Below, in pieces: positions 56,219-64,000 of a stretch of DNA of 64,000 nucleotides (position 1 is its first letter; each line of letters begins with the position of its first letter). Position numbers and translations under genes: made by a program. The DNA is from Colwellia sp. MB02u-6 (GTDB taxonomy: Bacteria; Pseudomonadota; Gammaproteobacteria; Enterobacterales; Alteromonadaceae): NCBI RefSeq assembly GCF_014077095.1, contig NZ_JACGVG010000038.1, forward strand, positions 62,001-126,000, given 5' to 3'. The notes below the pieces were generated by a model. That model worked only from the letters and a program-made list of their open reading frames with translations, was not told the origin of the DNA and made no database searches.

Positions 56219-56872
56219 ATGAACTTTAGCCCTAAATACAAATTTTGGCTGATGTTATTCACGGCCATCATTATTTTACAACTGCCTTTTATTTCCATTC
56301 CATTTAAATGGTTAGAAAGCTATTTTCATGAAATTAGTCATGGCTTAACGGCGCTGTTAACCGGCGGAAGTATTGTACAAATCCAACTGTTCCCGAACGG
56401 CGCAGGGTTATGTACCACAAGAGGGGGCTCAGCATTTTTTATCAGCTTAATGGGTTATGGCGGCGCAATATTATGGGGCAGTCTGATATTCTACTTGGCG
56501 TCGAGTCATAGAAAAACAGCACAGATTTTTTCTCTACTGCTAATTGGCTTATTAGCGAGCAGTATTTTATTGTGGGTACGAGACTTATTAACCTTATTTA
56601 TTGTGGTCGTTTTACTTATGTTAGTAATAGTGCAACTAAAATATTCATCACAAAAACACCTACAAACGTTATTACAATTAACCGGTTTATTAGTCTTAAT
56701 TAACAGTTTAATGAGCCCGCTTTATTTACTTGACGGTCAAGCAAAAGGTGACGGTGCTGCTTTAGCTAATATGACCTTTATTCCTGAAATAATATGGGTT
56801 GTTATTTGGTTTTCAGTAGCATTATTTGCCACCTATCGACTCAGTAAATTATCGTTGCGTAGCACACGTTAG
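56219..56872 (+). CDS. M50B-like membrane metalloprotease family protein
   Basis: A 217-residue protein with about six hydrophobic helices. The second contains YFHEISHGLTALLTGG, an HExxH zinc motif in a membrane setting, typical of M50B-like peptidases (PF13398). Length is normal for the family. Whether it acts as a protease is unproven. Next genes are a hydrolase and fadD, the same direction. Confidence 0.82.
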   Translation: MNFSPKYKFWLMLFTAIIILQLPFISIPFKWLESYFHEISHGLTALLTGGSIVQIQLFPNGAGLCTTRGGSAFFISLMGYGGAILWGSLIFYLASSHRKTAQIFSLLLIGLLASSILLWVRDLLTLFIVVVLLMLVIVQLKYSSQKHLQTLLQLTGLLVLINSLMSPLYLLDGQAKGDGAALANMTFIPEIIWVVIWFSVALFATYRLSKLSLRSTR

Positions 56873-56936
56873 CTACTGAAAATCATCATTGCTATGTAGC
56901 GTTAGGCTACTCTTCTCCGACTTATAAAGGATTTTT

Positions 56937-57803
56937 ATGGCAACTTCTGGTGTATTTAAAACAGTGAGATTTGATGTCAACGGCCGAAAAATTAGTGGCA
57001 TTAGTTTTGGTGATGAGCAAGGGCCATTGCTTTTATGCTTGCATGGATGGCTTGATAATGCGGCAAGCTTTCAGCCGTTAATGCCGTATTTGTCAAACTA
57101 TCATGTTATTGCTATTGATTGGCCCGGACATGGCTCATCTGATCATCGAGGCGCTGATGCCCATTATCACTTTTTAGATTGGGTCTATGACTTGATCAGT
57201 TTATTTCGCTCACAGCAATGGCAAGCTATTGATATTATTGGTCACTCTATGGGAGGGATGGTAGCGTCTGCGTTTTCGGCAGCCTTTCCTGAACATGTGA
57301 AATCATTAACATTGATTGACAGCCTTGGTGTTTTAACCTCAGATGCAGCGACCACCACCAAGCAATTACGCAAAGGCTTGTTAAGCCGTTTAACGCGAGA
57401 TAATAAAGCTAAAAAGTATCATACTAGTCTCAACTCTGCTGTTGCGGCTCGAATGTTAGTATCAGATTTAAGCACCGATAATGCCAGGCTAATTGTCAAA
57501 CGCGGTATTGAGCAAACTAAGGATGGTTTTATTTGGCGTGCCGACATTCGTTTACGTTCAACTTCTCCCTATCGATTTACCTTAGCGCAAGCCGTGCAAC
57601 TTGTTGCTGATATAAGCATACCTGTGCAATTACTTTACGGCAGCAAAGGTATGGAAATGGTAACTAAAGGTTTAAAGTGCTTTGGCCCTTTGCTTAAAAA
57701 CTTACAGGTGCATGAGTTGAGTGGTGGCCACCATGTTCACATGGAACAAGCTGAGCAGGCCGCTAAGCAGATAAATGCCTTTATTCATCAGCAAGCTAAG
57801 TAG
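56937..57803 (+). CDS. Alpha/beta hydrolase
   Basis: A 288-residue hydrolase. LHGWLDNAASF forms the oxyanion region, DIIGHSMGGMVASAF has the nucleophile Ser (about residue 104) and the C-terminal SGGHHVHMEQ provides the catalytic His. It belongs to the large esterase/lipase group. The gene stands before fadD, which suggests ester or lipid hydrolysis (inference). Confidence 0.87.
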   Translation: MATSGVFKTVRFDVNGRKISGISFGDEQGPLLLCLHGWLDNAASFQPLMPYLSNYHVIAIDWPGHGSSDHRGADAHYHFLDWVYDLISLFRSQQWQAIDIIGHSMGGMVASAFSAAFPEHVKSLTLIDSLGVLTSDAATTTKQLRKGLLSRLTRDNKAKKYHTSLNSAVAARMLVSDLSTDNARLIVKRGIEQTKDGFIWRADIRLRSTSPYRFTLAQAVQLVADISIPVQLLYGSKGMEMVTKGLKCFGPLLKNLQVHELSGGHHVHMEQAEQAAKQINAFIHQQAK

Positions 57804-57906
57804 TAAGATTAATTCAAACCTTATATGCTGGCTCTTTGAAGTGGAGCGGGTATACGTTATTTAGGACGAATTTTAACCAGTTCAATGGTATTAAATTTAC
57901 TAATTA

Positions 57907-57942
57907 TCCAGTTAATTTAAACAAGTGTTTAAATTAACTGGA
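57907..57942. repeat. 17-bp perfect palindrome upstream of fadD
   Basis: TCCAGTTAATTTAAACA and its exact reverse complement with a 2-nt centre, 69 bp before fadD. The right arm overlaps the FadR-like box. Confidence 0.85.
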
Positions 57943-57952
57943 TCGACCAGTA
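57936..57952 (+). promoter_or_regulatory. FadR-like operator upstream of fadD
   Basis: AACTGGATCGACCAGTA fits the FadR box AACTGGTCNGACNNGTT in all but a few positions. FadR represses fatty-acid degradation genes in gammaproteobacteria until acyl-CoA releases it. The match is by eye and the strength is unknown. Confidence 0.65.
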
Positions 57953-58010
57953 AAAATTTGATAAAACGTGTCATTAAATTAAAAATAAAAATTTAAAGAG
58001 GAAAGGTACC

Positions 58011-59666
58011 GTGGAAAAAATTTGGCTTGAGAAGAGTTACCCTCCTGGTGTTCCATTTGAAATTGATCCTGATAAATACGCTTCAATTGTCGATATGTTC
58101 CATAAATATACTGAGGTTTATGCCGACAGAACTGCCTTTATTAATATGGGTGCGCAGATTAGTTATCGTGAACTTGCGCAACAAGCTACAACCTTTGCTG
58201 CTTACTTACAGCAAGACTTAGGTTTAGTTAAAGGTGATAAATTTGCCATTATGGTACCCAATTGTTTGCAATATCCTATTGCACTATTTGGCGCCCTGTT
58301 AGCAGGTTTAACCGTGGTTAATGTTAATCCGCTCTACACAGCACGTGAATTAGAACATCAATTAAAAGACTCCAACACTAAAGCGATTTTGATTATTCAA
58401 AACTTTGCCAGTATTTTGGAAAAAATTATTGATAAAACACCGGTTGAAAAAGTTATTTTAACTTCGCTTGGTGACCGTTTAGGTACCGTTAAAGGTGCTA
58501 TTGTTAACGGCGTTGTTAAGTACGTTAAAAAAATGGTGCCCGCTTTTAATCTTAAGAATGTAGAGCATTTTAATAAAGCTTTAGTCAAGGGAGAAAAACT
58601 AAATTTTAGCCCAGTGACACTTTGTGGTGATGATTTGGCCTTTTTGCAATATACCGGTGGTACGACGGGTGTTTCAAAAGGTGCGATGTTAACGCATCGC
58701 AACATGGTTGCTAATTTAGAGCAAGCTAAAGCCGCGATTAAACCGCAATTAGAAGAGGGTAAAGAGCTAGTTGTTACTGCCTTACCGCTTTATCATATTT
58801 TTGCTTTAACGGCGAATTGCCTGACATTTATTACCCTAGGTGGTACAAATTTATTGATCACCAATCCGCGTGATATGTCGGGTTTCGTTAAAGAGTTAGC
58901 AAAATATGACTTTACCGCGATTACCGGTGTAAACACCTTATTTAATGGTTTATTGAATACCCCGGGCTTTAGTGAACTTAATTTTTCTAATTTAAAATTA
59001 TCACTAGGTGGCGGCATGGCGGTTCAACGTCCGGTTGCCGAAAAGTGGGAAGGTGTCACAAAAACACGCTTACTTGAAGGTTATGGTTTGACAGAGTGCT
59101 CACCTTTAGTAACGATTTGTCCCTATAACCAAACACATTATACTGGTAGCATCGGTTTACCTGCACCTTCTACCGATATTCGTATTGTCTTGGAAGATGG
59201 CAGCGACGCTAAGATAGGTGAAGCTGGAGAAATGTGGGTTAAAGGCCCGCAAGTAATGAAAGGCTATTATAATCGCCAAGAAGCAACGGATGAAATTCTA
59301 AAAGCAGGTTGGTTAGCCACGGGTGATGTCGCTTGTATGGATGAATATGGCTTTTTAAAAATTGTTGATCGTAAAAAAGATATGATTATTGTTTCTGGCT
59401 TTAACGTCTATCCAAATGAAATTGAAGAGATAGCAATGAGCCATGAAGGTGTACTAGAAGCTGCGGCCATTGGTATTCCCAACGAAGCTTCTGGTGAAGC
59501 AGTCAAATTATTTGTTGTACGTAAAGATCTTAATTTAACTAAGAAATCCTTAATTAATCACTGTCGTGAAAACTTAACTAATTACAAAGTACCAAAATTT
59601 GTTGAGTTTCGTGACGAGTTACCAAAAACCAACGTCGGTAAAATATTACGACGTGAATTACGCTAA
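58011..59666 (+). CDS. fadD: Long-chain fatty acid CoA ligase FadD
   Basis: A 551-residue acyl-adenylate synthetase. The AMP motif [19 protein letters not shown] (about residues 212-230), [27 protein letters not shown] and [21 protein letters not shown] are clear. It activates imported fatty acids. The start is GTG after GAGGAAAGG. A FadR-like box and a palindrome stand upstream and a strong terminator downstream. Confidence 0.96.
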   Translation: MEKIWLEKSYPPGVPFEIDPDKYASIVDMFHKYTEVYADRTAFINMGAQISYRELAQQATTFAAYLQQDLGLVKGDKFAIMVPNCLQYPIALFGALLAGLTVVNVNPLYTARELEHQLKDSNTKAILIIQNFASILEKIIDKTPVEKVILTSLGDRLGTVKGAIVNGVVKYVKKMVPAFNLKNVEHFNKALVKGEKLNFSPVTLCGDDLAFLQYTGGTTGVSKGAMLTHRNMVANLEQAKAAIKPQLEEGKELVVTALPLYHIFALTANCLTFITLGGTNLLITNPRDMSGFVKELAKYDFTAITGVNTLFNGLLNTPGFSELNFSNLKLSLGGGMAVQRPVAEKWEGVTKTRLLEGYGLTECSPLVTICPYNQTHYTGSIGLPAPSTDIRIVLEDGSDAKIGEAGEMWVKGPQVMKGYYNRQEATDEILKAGWLATGDVACMDEYGFLKIVDRKKDMIIVSGFNVYPNEIEEIAMSHEGVLEAAAIGIPNEASGEAVKLFVVRKDLNLTKKSLINHCRENLTNYKVPKFVEFRDELPKTNVGKILRRELR

Positions 59667-59715
59667 CTTAGATAGCGGTACCGCTGGTTATTAATCGACG
59701 TCAAAGTGACTTAAT

Positions 59716-59744
59716 AAAAAGGCCAACTAATGTTGGCTTTTTTT
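59716..59744. terminator. Bidirectional terminator of fadD / yciK
   Basis: AAAAAGGCCAAC / GTTGGCTTTTTTT with a TAAT loop, 50 bp after the fadD stop; both strands have T-runs. Confidence 0.92.
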
Positions 59745-59963
59745 ATGGTCAAATAAATAGTATGCCACGTTCACCTGGATATGAAAGAGTGGCGATGTTC
59801 AAGTTGCTCTTAGACATCTCGGTAATTGCTCCTGCTTTACTTTAATGACTTAGCGCTTTGTCAGAAACATAGTGGAAGAACATAGTGTGATAACAATAAG
59901 CTAGCTATTATTTTAATCTAAAAACACTAGGTTCTTAACTTCTTATTTTGCAGGAAAAAGGCA

Positions 59964-60701
59964 TTATTGTGCGTTTATTCTCTCGCCATTAACCGCTTTG
60001 CTATCGTTGGCCATTAAATATACGTAAAGTGGCATGATATCTTTCGGTAAAGCAATTTCAGCTTTATTCTCTGCGGGATAAGCCACTGAACGCATATCGG
60101 TATTTGTTGCGCCGGGATTCACTACATTAGTTCTAAGCGAACTGTTTTCATATTCGTCCGCAATAACCTGCATTAGTCCTTCTGTGGCAAATTTAGAAAC
60201 GCTATAAGCACCCCAATACGCTTTACCTTTATTACCGACACCTGATGAGGTAAATACTAACGATGCATGGTCAGCTTTGAGTAACACAGGTATTAATGCT
60301 TGTGCTAATAAAAATTGGGCATTAACGTTAACTTGCATGACGTCTTGCCAAATTTGTTGATTAATTTGGTTAAAGGGCGTTAACTCGCCTAGTATTGAAG
60401 CATTGAGTAATGCGCCATCTAACTGACTAAATTGATTATCAATAGTGGCGGCTAAATCAATATAATTTTGCTTTGTTGCCCCTTTTAAGTCTAGCGGTAC
60501 AATGGCAGGTTCTGGATAGCCCTTAGCAAGTATTTCATCATAAACTGCTTCTAGTTTAGCAACGGTTCTTCCTAATAAAATAACTGTAGCGCCTAACTCA
60601 GCATAAGTTAATGCTGCTTGGCGGCCAATGCTTGCACCCGCACCGGTTACTAAAATAGTTTTTTTGGCTAAAATTTGTGGTGTTATTGCATAGTCAAACA
60701 T
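59964..60701 (-). CDS. yciK: SDR oxidoreductase YciK
   Basis: A 245-residue short-chain dehydrogenase. TILVTGAGASIGRQAAL (NAD(P) loop), LLNASILGELTPF (NNAG-like), and the Ser-Tyr-Lys set SSGVGNKGKAYWGAYSVSKFA identify it. The family form is YciK, whose substrate is unknown. In E. coli yciK and sohB are adjacent and divergent; here a lipase gene lies between. Confidence 0.93.
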   Translation of the reverse strand: MFDYAITPQILAKKTILVTGAGASIGRQAALTYAELGATVILLGRTVAKLEAVYDEILAKGYPEPAIVPLDLKGATKQNYIDLAATIDNQFSQLDGALLNASILGELTPFNQINQQIWQDVMQVNVNAQFLLAQALIPVLLKADHASLVFTSSGVGNKGKAYWGAYSVSKFATEGLMQVIADEYENSSLRTNVVNPGATNTDMRSVAYPAENKAEIALPKDIMPLYVYLMANDSKAVNGERINAQ

Positions 60702-60851
60702 AAGATTAATTTTTTAAAAAATTTGATAACAATATTACTACTTTCACTGCTATGCTGACGAGGATTTTTCGTTACTAATCTACATTTGTAGAATAAAACT
60801 GTGAATAAATTAAAAAATTACTAGCACTTGATCTATTCTTGAGGTAAGTTT

Positions 60852-60868
60852 GACTGGTCGAACAAGTT
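60852..60868 (+). promoter_or_regulatory. FadR-like operator upstream of the VolA-like gene
   Basis: GACTGGTCGAACAAGTT matches the FadR box AACTGGTCNGACNNGTT in most positions. It lies 114 bp before the lipase start. Match by eye. Confidence 0.6.
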
Positions 60869-60981
60869 GAATTCAATACTAGGATAAGTATAAAAATCAA
60901 CGATAATAATGAAAAATAATAAAGATATAGTTAGCCAACGGTTAAGTATATAAAATAAAGATTAGTCAGTGGGGAGATAAA

Positions 60982-63402
60982 ATGAAAAAGTTAGTACTCA
61001 GTCTAGCAATAGCGAGCACATTAGGTTTAAGTGCTTGCCAAGACGAAACCATAACAGATGTTGAAAGTGAAGTGGTTGAAAACGACACGGTCGTAACAGC
61101 CACCGCACGTGTTAAATTTGATCCGGCGGCGGGCGCTGCTGGACTTTCTATACCAAATGATTTGATTTTTTCTGGTACGGTTGATGGAACATTAGAGATT
61201 CCCGTTGCCGACCCCACTGATGGCTCAGACCCTTTTGTTGCTATTAGTGCTCTTGACGGTTGGTCAATTTCCCAACCTTTTCCCCTCGCTATTGAATTCC
61301 CAGCGGGAACTTCTTTAGATGCCAGTAGTGCTGCTGAACCTGGCTCGGTAAGAGTTTTTGAAACCGTGATGGGTGGAGATGTCAATGACAGTGATTGTAC
61401 CGCTGTAACACGTGGCCTAGCCTGTAAAGTGGTTGGCGAACTTACTTTTGGCCAACATTTCGTTACGCAAAAATCCGGCGACAATGTTTTGTTTGTCCCG
61501 ATTCAACCCCTTAAAGCAGAAACGACTTATGTCATGGTGATGACGAATAATCTTCGTGATAACAATGGTAAAGCAGTTGCCGGCTCTAGTACTTATGAAT
61601 TAGCGCGCCAAGATATTAATACCTTACCTTTGGGTAACGAGTCGCAATTAGGCTTGCAAGCCGCGATTAATAGTTATGAAGCGGCTGTAATCGCTGCTGG
61701 CGTTGGTAGCGATACTATTATCTATAGTGCTGCGATGACGACACAATCAACTACACGCGTATTAAGTACGGTTAAATCTTTAATGGCAGCGGGTGTTCCG
61801 CAAATGGTTGCTGATGCTCAGCAAGGCATTCCAGCCATTGGCGTAGCCGATACCACCCTGTCAGTTGCGGATGTGTTAGCGGGTCAAATTCCTGAAAGCT
61901 TGGTACCGTTATATTCTGCAGCAAATTATATTCGTGGTTCAATTACACTACCTTATTACTCAGGCGTACCCTCTGCAGAAAACCCACTAGCACCGGTTAA
62001 TAATTGGTGGCGTGCTCGTTGTGATTCAGGTGCCACATTAGCCGGTTTAGCTGCAGCAAACCCAGCGGCAATTCCTGCAGGGCCTTTAGACGCAAATGAT
62101 GGCTTTTGTATGAACTTTGGTTTACGTGATTTAAGCTCAAGCTCAAATCCAGCGATAGCTGCTATTGATACTGAACGTAATTTAACTAAGTTCAATCCTA
62201 TACCAGCGACAAGCGCGATGTTGCCGATTGATGTACAAATGACTACGCCAGATTTAGATTTTGCTAACCCCGTGCGTGAAAGCATGGGTTTACCAGCGTT
62301 AGAAGAGCCGGAAAATGGTTGGCCAGTAGCGATGTTAGTCCATGGTATTACCTCGACAAAAGAACAAATGTTACCCATTACTGGCATACTATCTTTATTT
62401 GGTATAGCAACGGTTGCGATTGACCAACCATTACACGGTAGTCGCGGTTTTGATTTAAATGGCGATGATGTTGATGATATTAATGCTAGTACCGTATCGA
62501 CTTTACATTATATAAACTTGGGTAGTATGTTAAGCATGCGTGATAATACACGCCAAAGTACCTCTGACTTACTGGGTTTGCGTTTAGGGATGAACTTTTT
62601 AGGTGGTGCTGATAGCGATGGTAACCCAATAAAAATCGATAGTTCAAAAGTTCACCTGTTAGGTCATTCATTAGGTGGTATTTACGGGATTAATGCCGTT
62701 GGCTTAGCAAATACTGAGTTAAATCCACAAATCGATGGTTTATTTAAAATTGCCAGTACATCTTTAGCAATGCCGGGTTTAATGTTGGCTAACTTTGGTT
62801 TGGATTCGCCAGCATTTGAAGGCTTAGCTAAGTCTAATTTAACCTTACAGCTATCGCCTGAGTTTAAAGCAGCCGTTGAAGCAACTTTACCTGCCAATTA
62901 TACCCAAGAAGAATTAAGTGCTTTCTACTTTGCTTTCTATGAAACTTTATCAGCTGAGCAAAAAACAACTTTAAATGGCGGTTTTGCTCAATTTACTTTT
63001 GCAGCGCAAACAGTGACAGACTCGGGTGACCCTATTGCTTATGTACAAACATTAGCAGCGACTGAAACACCTACGCATTTAATCGAAGTTGTCGGCAATG
63101 GTGATGATAATTTATCAGACCAAGTTGTGACAAATAGAGCACCATTTACGCCCATGGGTGGTACTGAACCTGCCATTGCTTTCTTAGGCTTGCAAGGTGT
63201 GAGTGCAGACACTAATGGCTCAGGTGTGGTGAGGTTTGTTAGTGGTCATCATAGTTCAATACTTGATCCTCGTCCTACCGCCGCTTCACCAGATGCTGCG
63301 TTAAGTGCTAGAGCAACACAAGAAATGCAATCGCAAGTAGCGGTATTCTTTGCGACGATGGGTCAATTAATTAAAGTAACTGACACTGCTGTTGTACAGT
63401 AG
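60982..63402 (+). CDS. VolA-like outer-membrane lipoprotein lipase
   Basis: An 806-residue lipoprotein: signal peptide MKKLVLSLAIASTLGLSAC with lipobox LSAC at residue 19. The N-terminal half (ARVKFDPAAGAAGLSIPNDL, then SGTVDGTLEIP) is the bacterial virulence-factor lipase N-terminal domain (PF12262). The catalytic part has VHGITSTKEQMLPITG and the nucleophile LGHSLGG (Ser563), with SGHHSSIL supplying the His near the end. Vibrio VolA is a surface lysophospholipase that releases fatty acids from lysophosphatidylcholine. The same role is inferred. A FadR-like box lies upstream and a strong terminator downstream. Confidence 0.9.
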   Translation: MKKLVLSLAIASTLGLSACQDETITDVESEVVENDTVVTATARVKFDPAAGAAGLSIPNDLIFSGTVDGTLEIPVADPTDGSDPFVAISALDGWSISQPFPLAIEFPAGTSLDASSAAEPGSVRVFETVMGGDVNDSDCTAVTRGLACKVVGELTFGQHFVTQKSGDNVLFVPIQPLKAETTYVMVMTNNLRDNNGKAVAGSSTYELARQDINTLPLGNESQLGLQAAINSYEAAVIAAGVGSDTIIYSAAMTTQSTTRVLSTVKSLMAAGVPQMVADAQQGIPAIGVADTTLSVADVLAGQIPESLVPLYSAANYIRGSITLPYYSGVPSAENPLAPVNNWWRARCDSGATLAGLAAANPAAIPAGPLDANDGFCMNFGLRDLSSSSNPAIAAIDTERNLTKFNPIPATSAMLPIDVQMTTPDLDFANPVRESMGLPALEEPENGWPVAMLVHGITSTKEQMLPITGILSLFGIATVAIDQPLHGSRGFDLNGDDVDDINASTVSTLHYINLGSMLSMRDNTRQSTSDLLGLRLGMNFLGGADSDGNPIKIDSSKVHLLGHSLGGIYGINAVGLANTELNPQIDGLFKIASTSLAMPGLMLANFGLDSPAFEGLAKSNLTLQLSPEFKAAVEATLPANYTQEELSAFYFAFYETLSAEQKTTLNGGFAQFTFAAQTVTDSGDPIAYVQTLAATETPTHLIEVVGNGDDNLSDQVVTNRAPFTPMGGTEPAIAFLGLQGVSADTNGSGVVRFVSGHHSSILDPRPTAASPDAALSARATQEMQSQVAVFFATMGQLIKVTDTAVVQ

Positions 63403-63892
63403 AGCACTCATGCGCCTTGTGTTGAATAAAGCCTGCATTTTAGTCACAGTATGAGTTAACTCAGTTTTAATTAAATATTGTCGCAAGTTGACAAAATACT
63501 AACGGCCCATATCTTGGGCCGTTTTTTTTGGCTGATATTTTATTTGTCTTATCATGCTTTTAGTTCTTTCGCACTAAGGTCTATTTTTTGATAATACAGT
63601 CATCATTTACCTTAAGGTAGCTTATACCAGAGCAAAACTATACTGGGGCAAAGCTATGCTCAATGACCCTAGCCGTGCTCAAAAAATCAGGGTGTAAATC
63701 AGTTCAATTAGTTAACAATGTCATTGTGGCAGTGGCTTATTTATTTTCATTTAGGGGTAACTTTAGTGAATAATTAGCTATTCCCCTTTTTTTACAAACT
63801 ATATCCCCCATATTGTTAACTAGAATAATCATTACAATTAATATACAACAATAAAGTTAACAGGTGTTAACCTGTTGTTTAGGAGAAAAATA
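63403..63892. other. Intergenic gap with terminator and sohB leader
   Basis: 490 bp with the lipase terminator at its start, nothing coding, and a short inverted repeat AACAGGT/ACCTGTT (63859-63876) just before the sohB ribosome site. Confidence 0.55.
63501..63529 (+). terminator. Rho-independent terminator of the VolA-like gene
   Basis: AACGGCCCA / TGGGCCGTT with a 5-nt loop and a run of eight T. Confidence 0.95.
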
Positions 63893-64000
63893 TTGGAATT
63901 TCTTTATGAATACGGTTTATTTTTAGCTAAAACCATCACTTTCGTTATTGCGGTGGTGGCCATTATTATTGCTATTGCCTCTTCCGCAATGAAAGAAGGT
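63893..64000 (+). CDS. sohB: SohB, inner-membrane serine protease (5' end only)
   Basis: The first 36 codons (MEFLYEYGLFLAKTITFVIA, then a hydrophobic helix and SSAMKEG) match the start of E. coli SohB, a signal-peptide-peptidase-like S49 protease. Start is TTG at 63893 after AGGAG (63881-63885). The catalytic part lies beyond the window. Context with yciK supports the call. Confidence 0.9.
   Translation, partial: MEFLYEYGLFLAKTITFVIAVVAIIIAIASSAMKEG

Overview
The window is an AT-rich chromosomal segment of a marine gammaproteobacterium of the Alteromonadales, most likely Colwellia or a close relative. Support comes from the gene content (HisIE fusion, bifunctional HisB, YciK/SohB neighbours, recR-htpG-adk order, TsaB-FadD neighbourhood, VolA-type lipase) and the overall protein style; this is an inference from recognisable families, not a database match. 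No rRNA, tRNA, insertion sequence, prophage or CRISPR array was recognised. Most of the window is housekeeping, with long intergenic stretches that hold decayed genes and palindromes.

Layout. 1-2524: 3' truncated triple-PAS GGDEF-EAL protein. 2.9-6.3 kb: Mpo1-like membrane protein, YajD-like HNH protein, DUF808 protein, ribosome hibernation factor HPF, DUF6172 protein. 6.4-9.3 kb: histone-deacetylase-like hydrolase and an acetyl-CoA hydrolase/transferase fused to a GNAT domain. 9.8-13.5 kb: four poorly characterised genes, three of them membrane proteins. 13.5-20.7 kb: divergent argO/argP, acetyltransferase, GAF-GGDEF protein, and three gene remnants (TPR sensor, NAD-binding oxidoreductase, HD-GYP). 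20.7-24.4 kb: YegD, viroplasmin-RNase HI, and an Lgt that resembles Bacteroidota enzymes. 24.8-32.8 kb: another remnant, aldo/keto reductase, a long RlhA-type U32 protein, GST, PH-domain protein, DUF3565 protein, deformylase and an MFS protein. 33.1-39.7 kb: recR, metallo-beta-lactamase lipoprotein, MFS, htpG behind a heat-shock promoter, adk; three copies of a MITE/REP-like repeat lie here. 40.3-43.1 kb: elaA and a membrane GAF-GGDEF-EAL gene split by a frameshift in an A8 run. 44.3-51.8 kb: complete hisGDCBHAF(IE) operon with a five-histidine leader peptide and attenuator. 52.2-59.7 kb: yoaA, tsaB, three lesser-known genes, fadD. 60.0-64.0 kb: yciK, a VolA-like lipoprotein lipase, and the start of sohB.

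How it works together. The his operon is a full pathway controlled by attenuation. fadD and the VolA-like lipase both carry FadR-like boxes, suggesting that surface lipid hydrolysis and fatty-acid activation are co-regulated. c-di-GMP turnover recurs: two GGDEF-EAL genes, one GAF-GGDEF gene and one HD-GYP remnant, one of them frameshifted and one dead, which suggests turnover of this signalling repertoire. I found no convincing new multi-gene system. The most interesting items are the A8 slippery frameshift in the GGDEF-EAL gene, the his leader/attenuator, the foreign-looking Lgt, the FadR-like boxes, the TIR-bearing repeat family and the unknown proteins at 10.2 and 12.2 kb.
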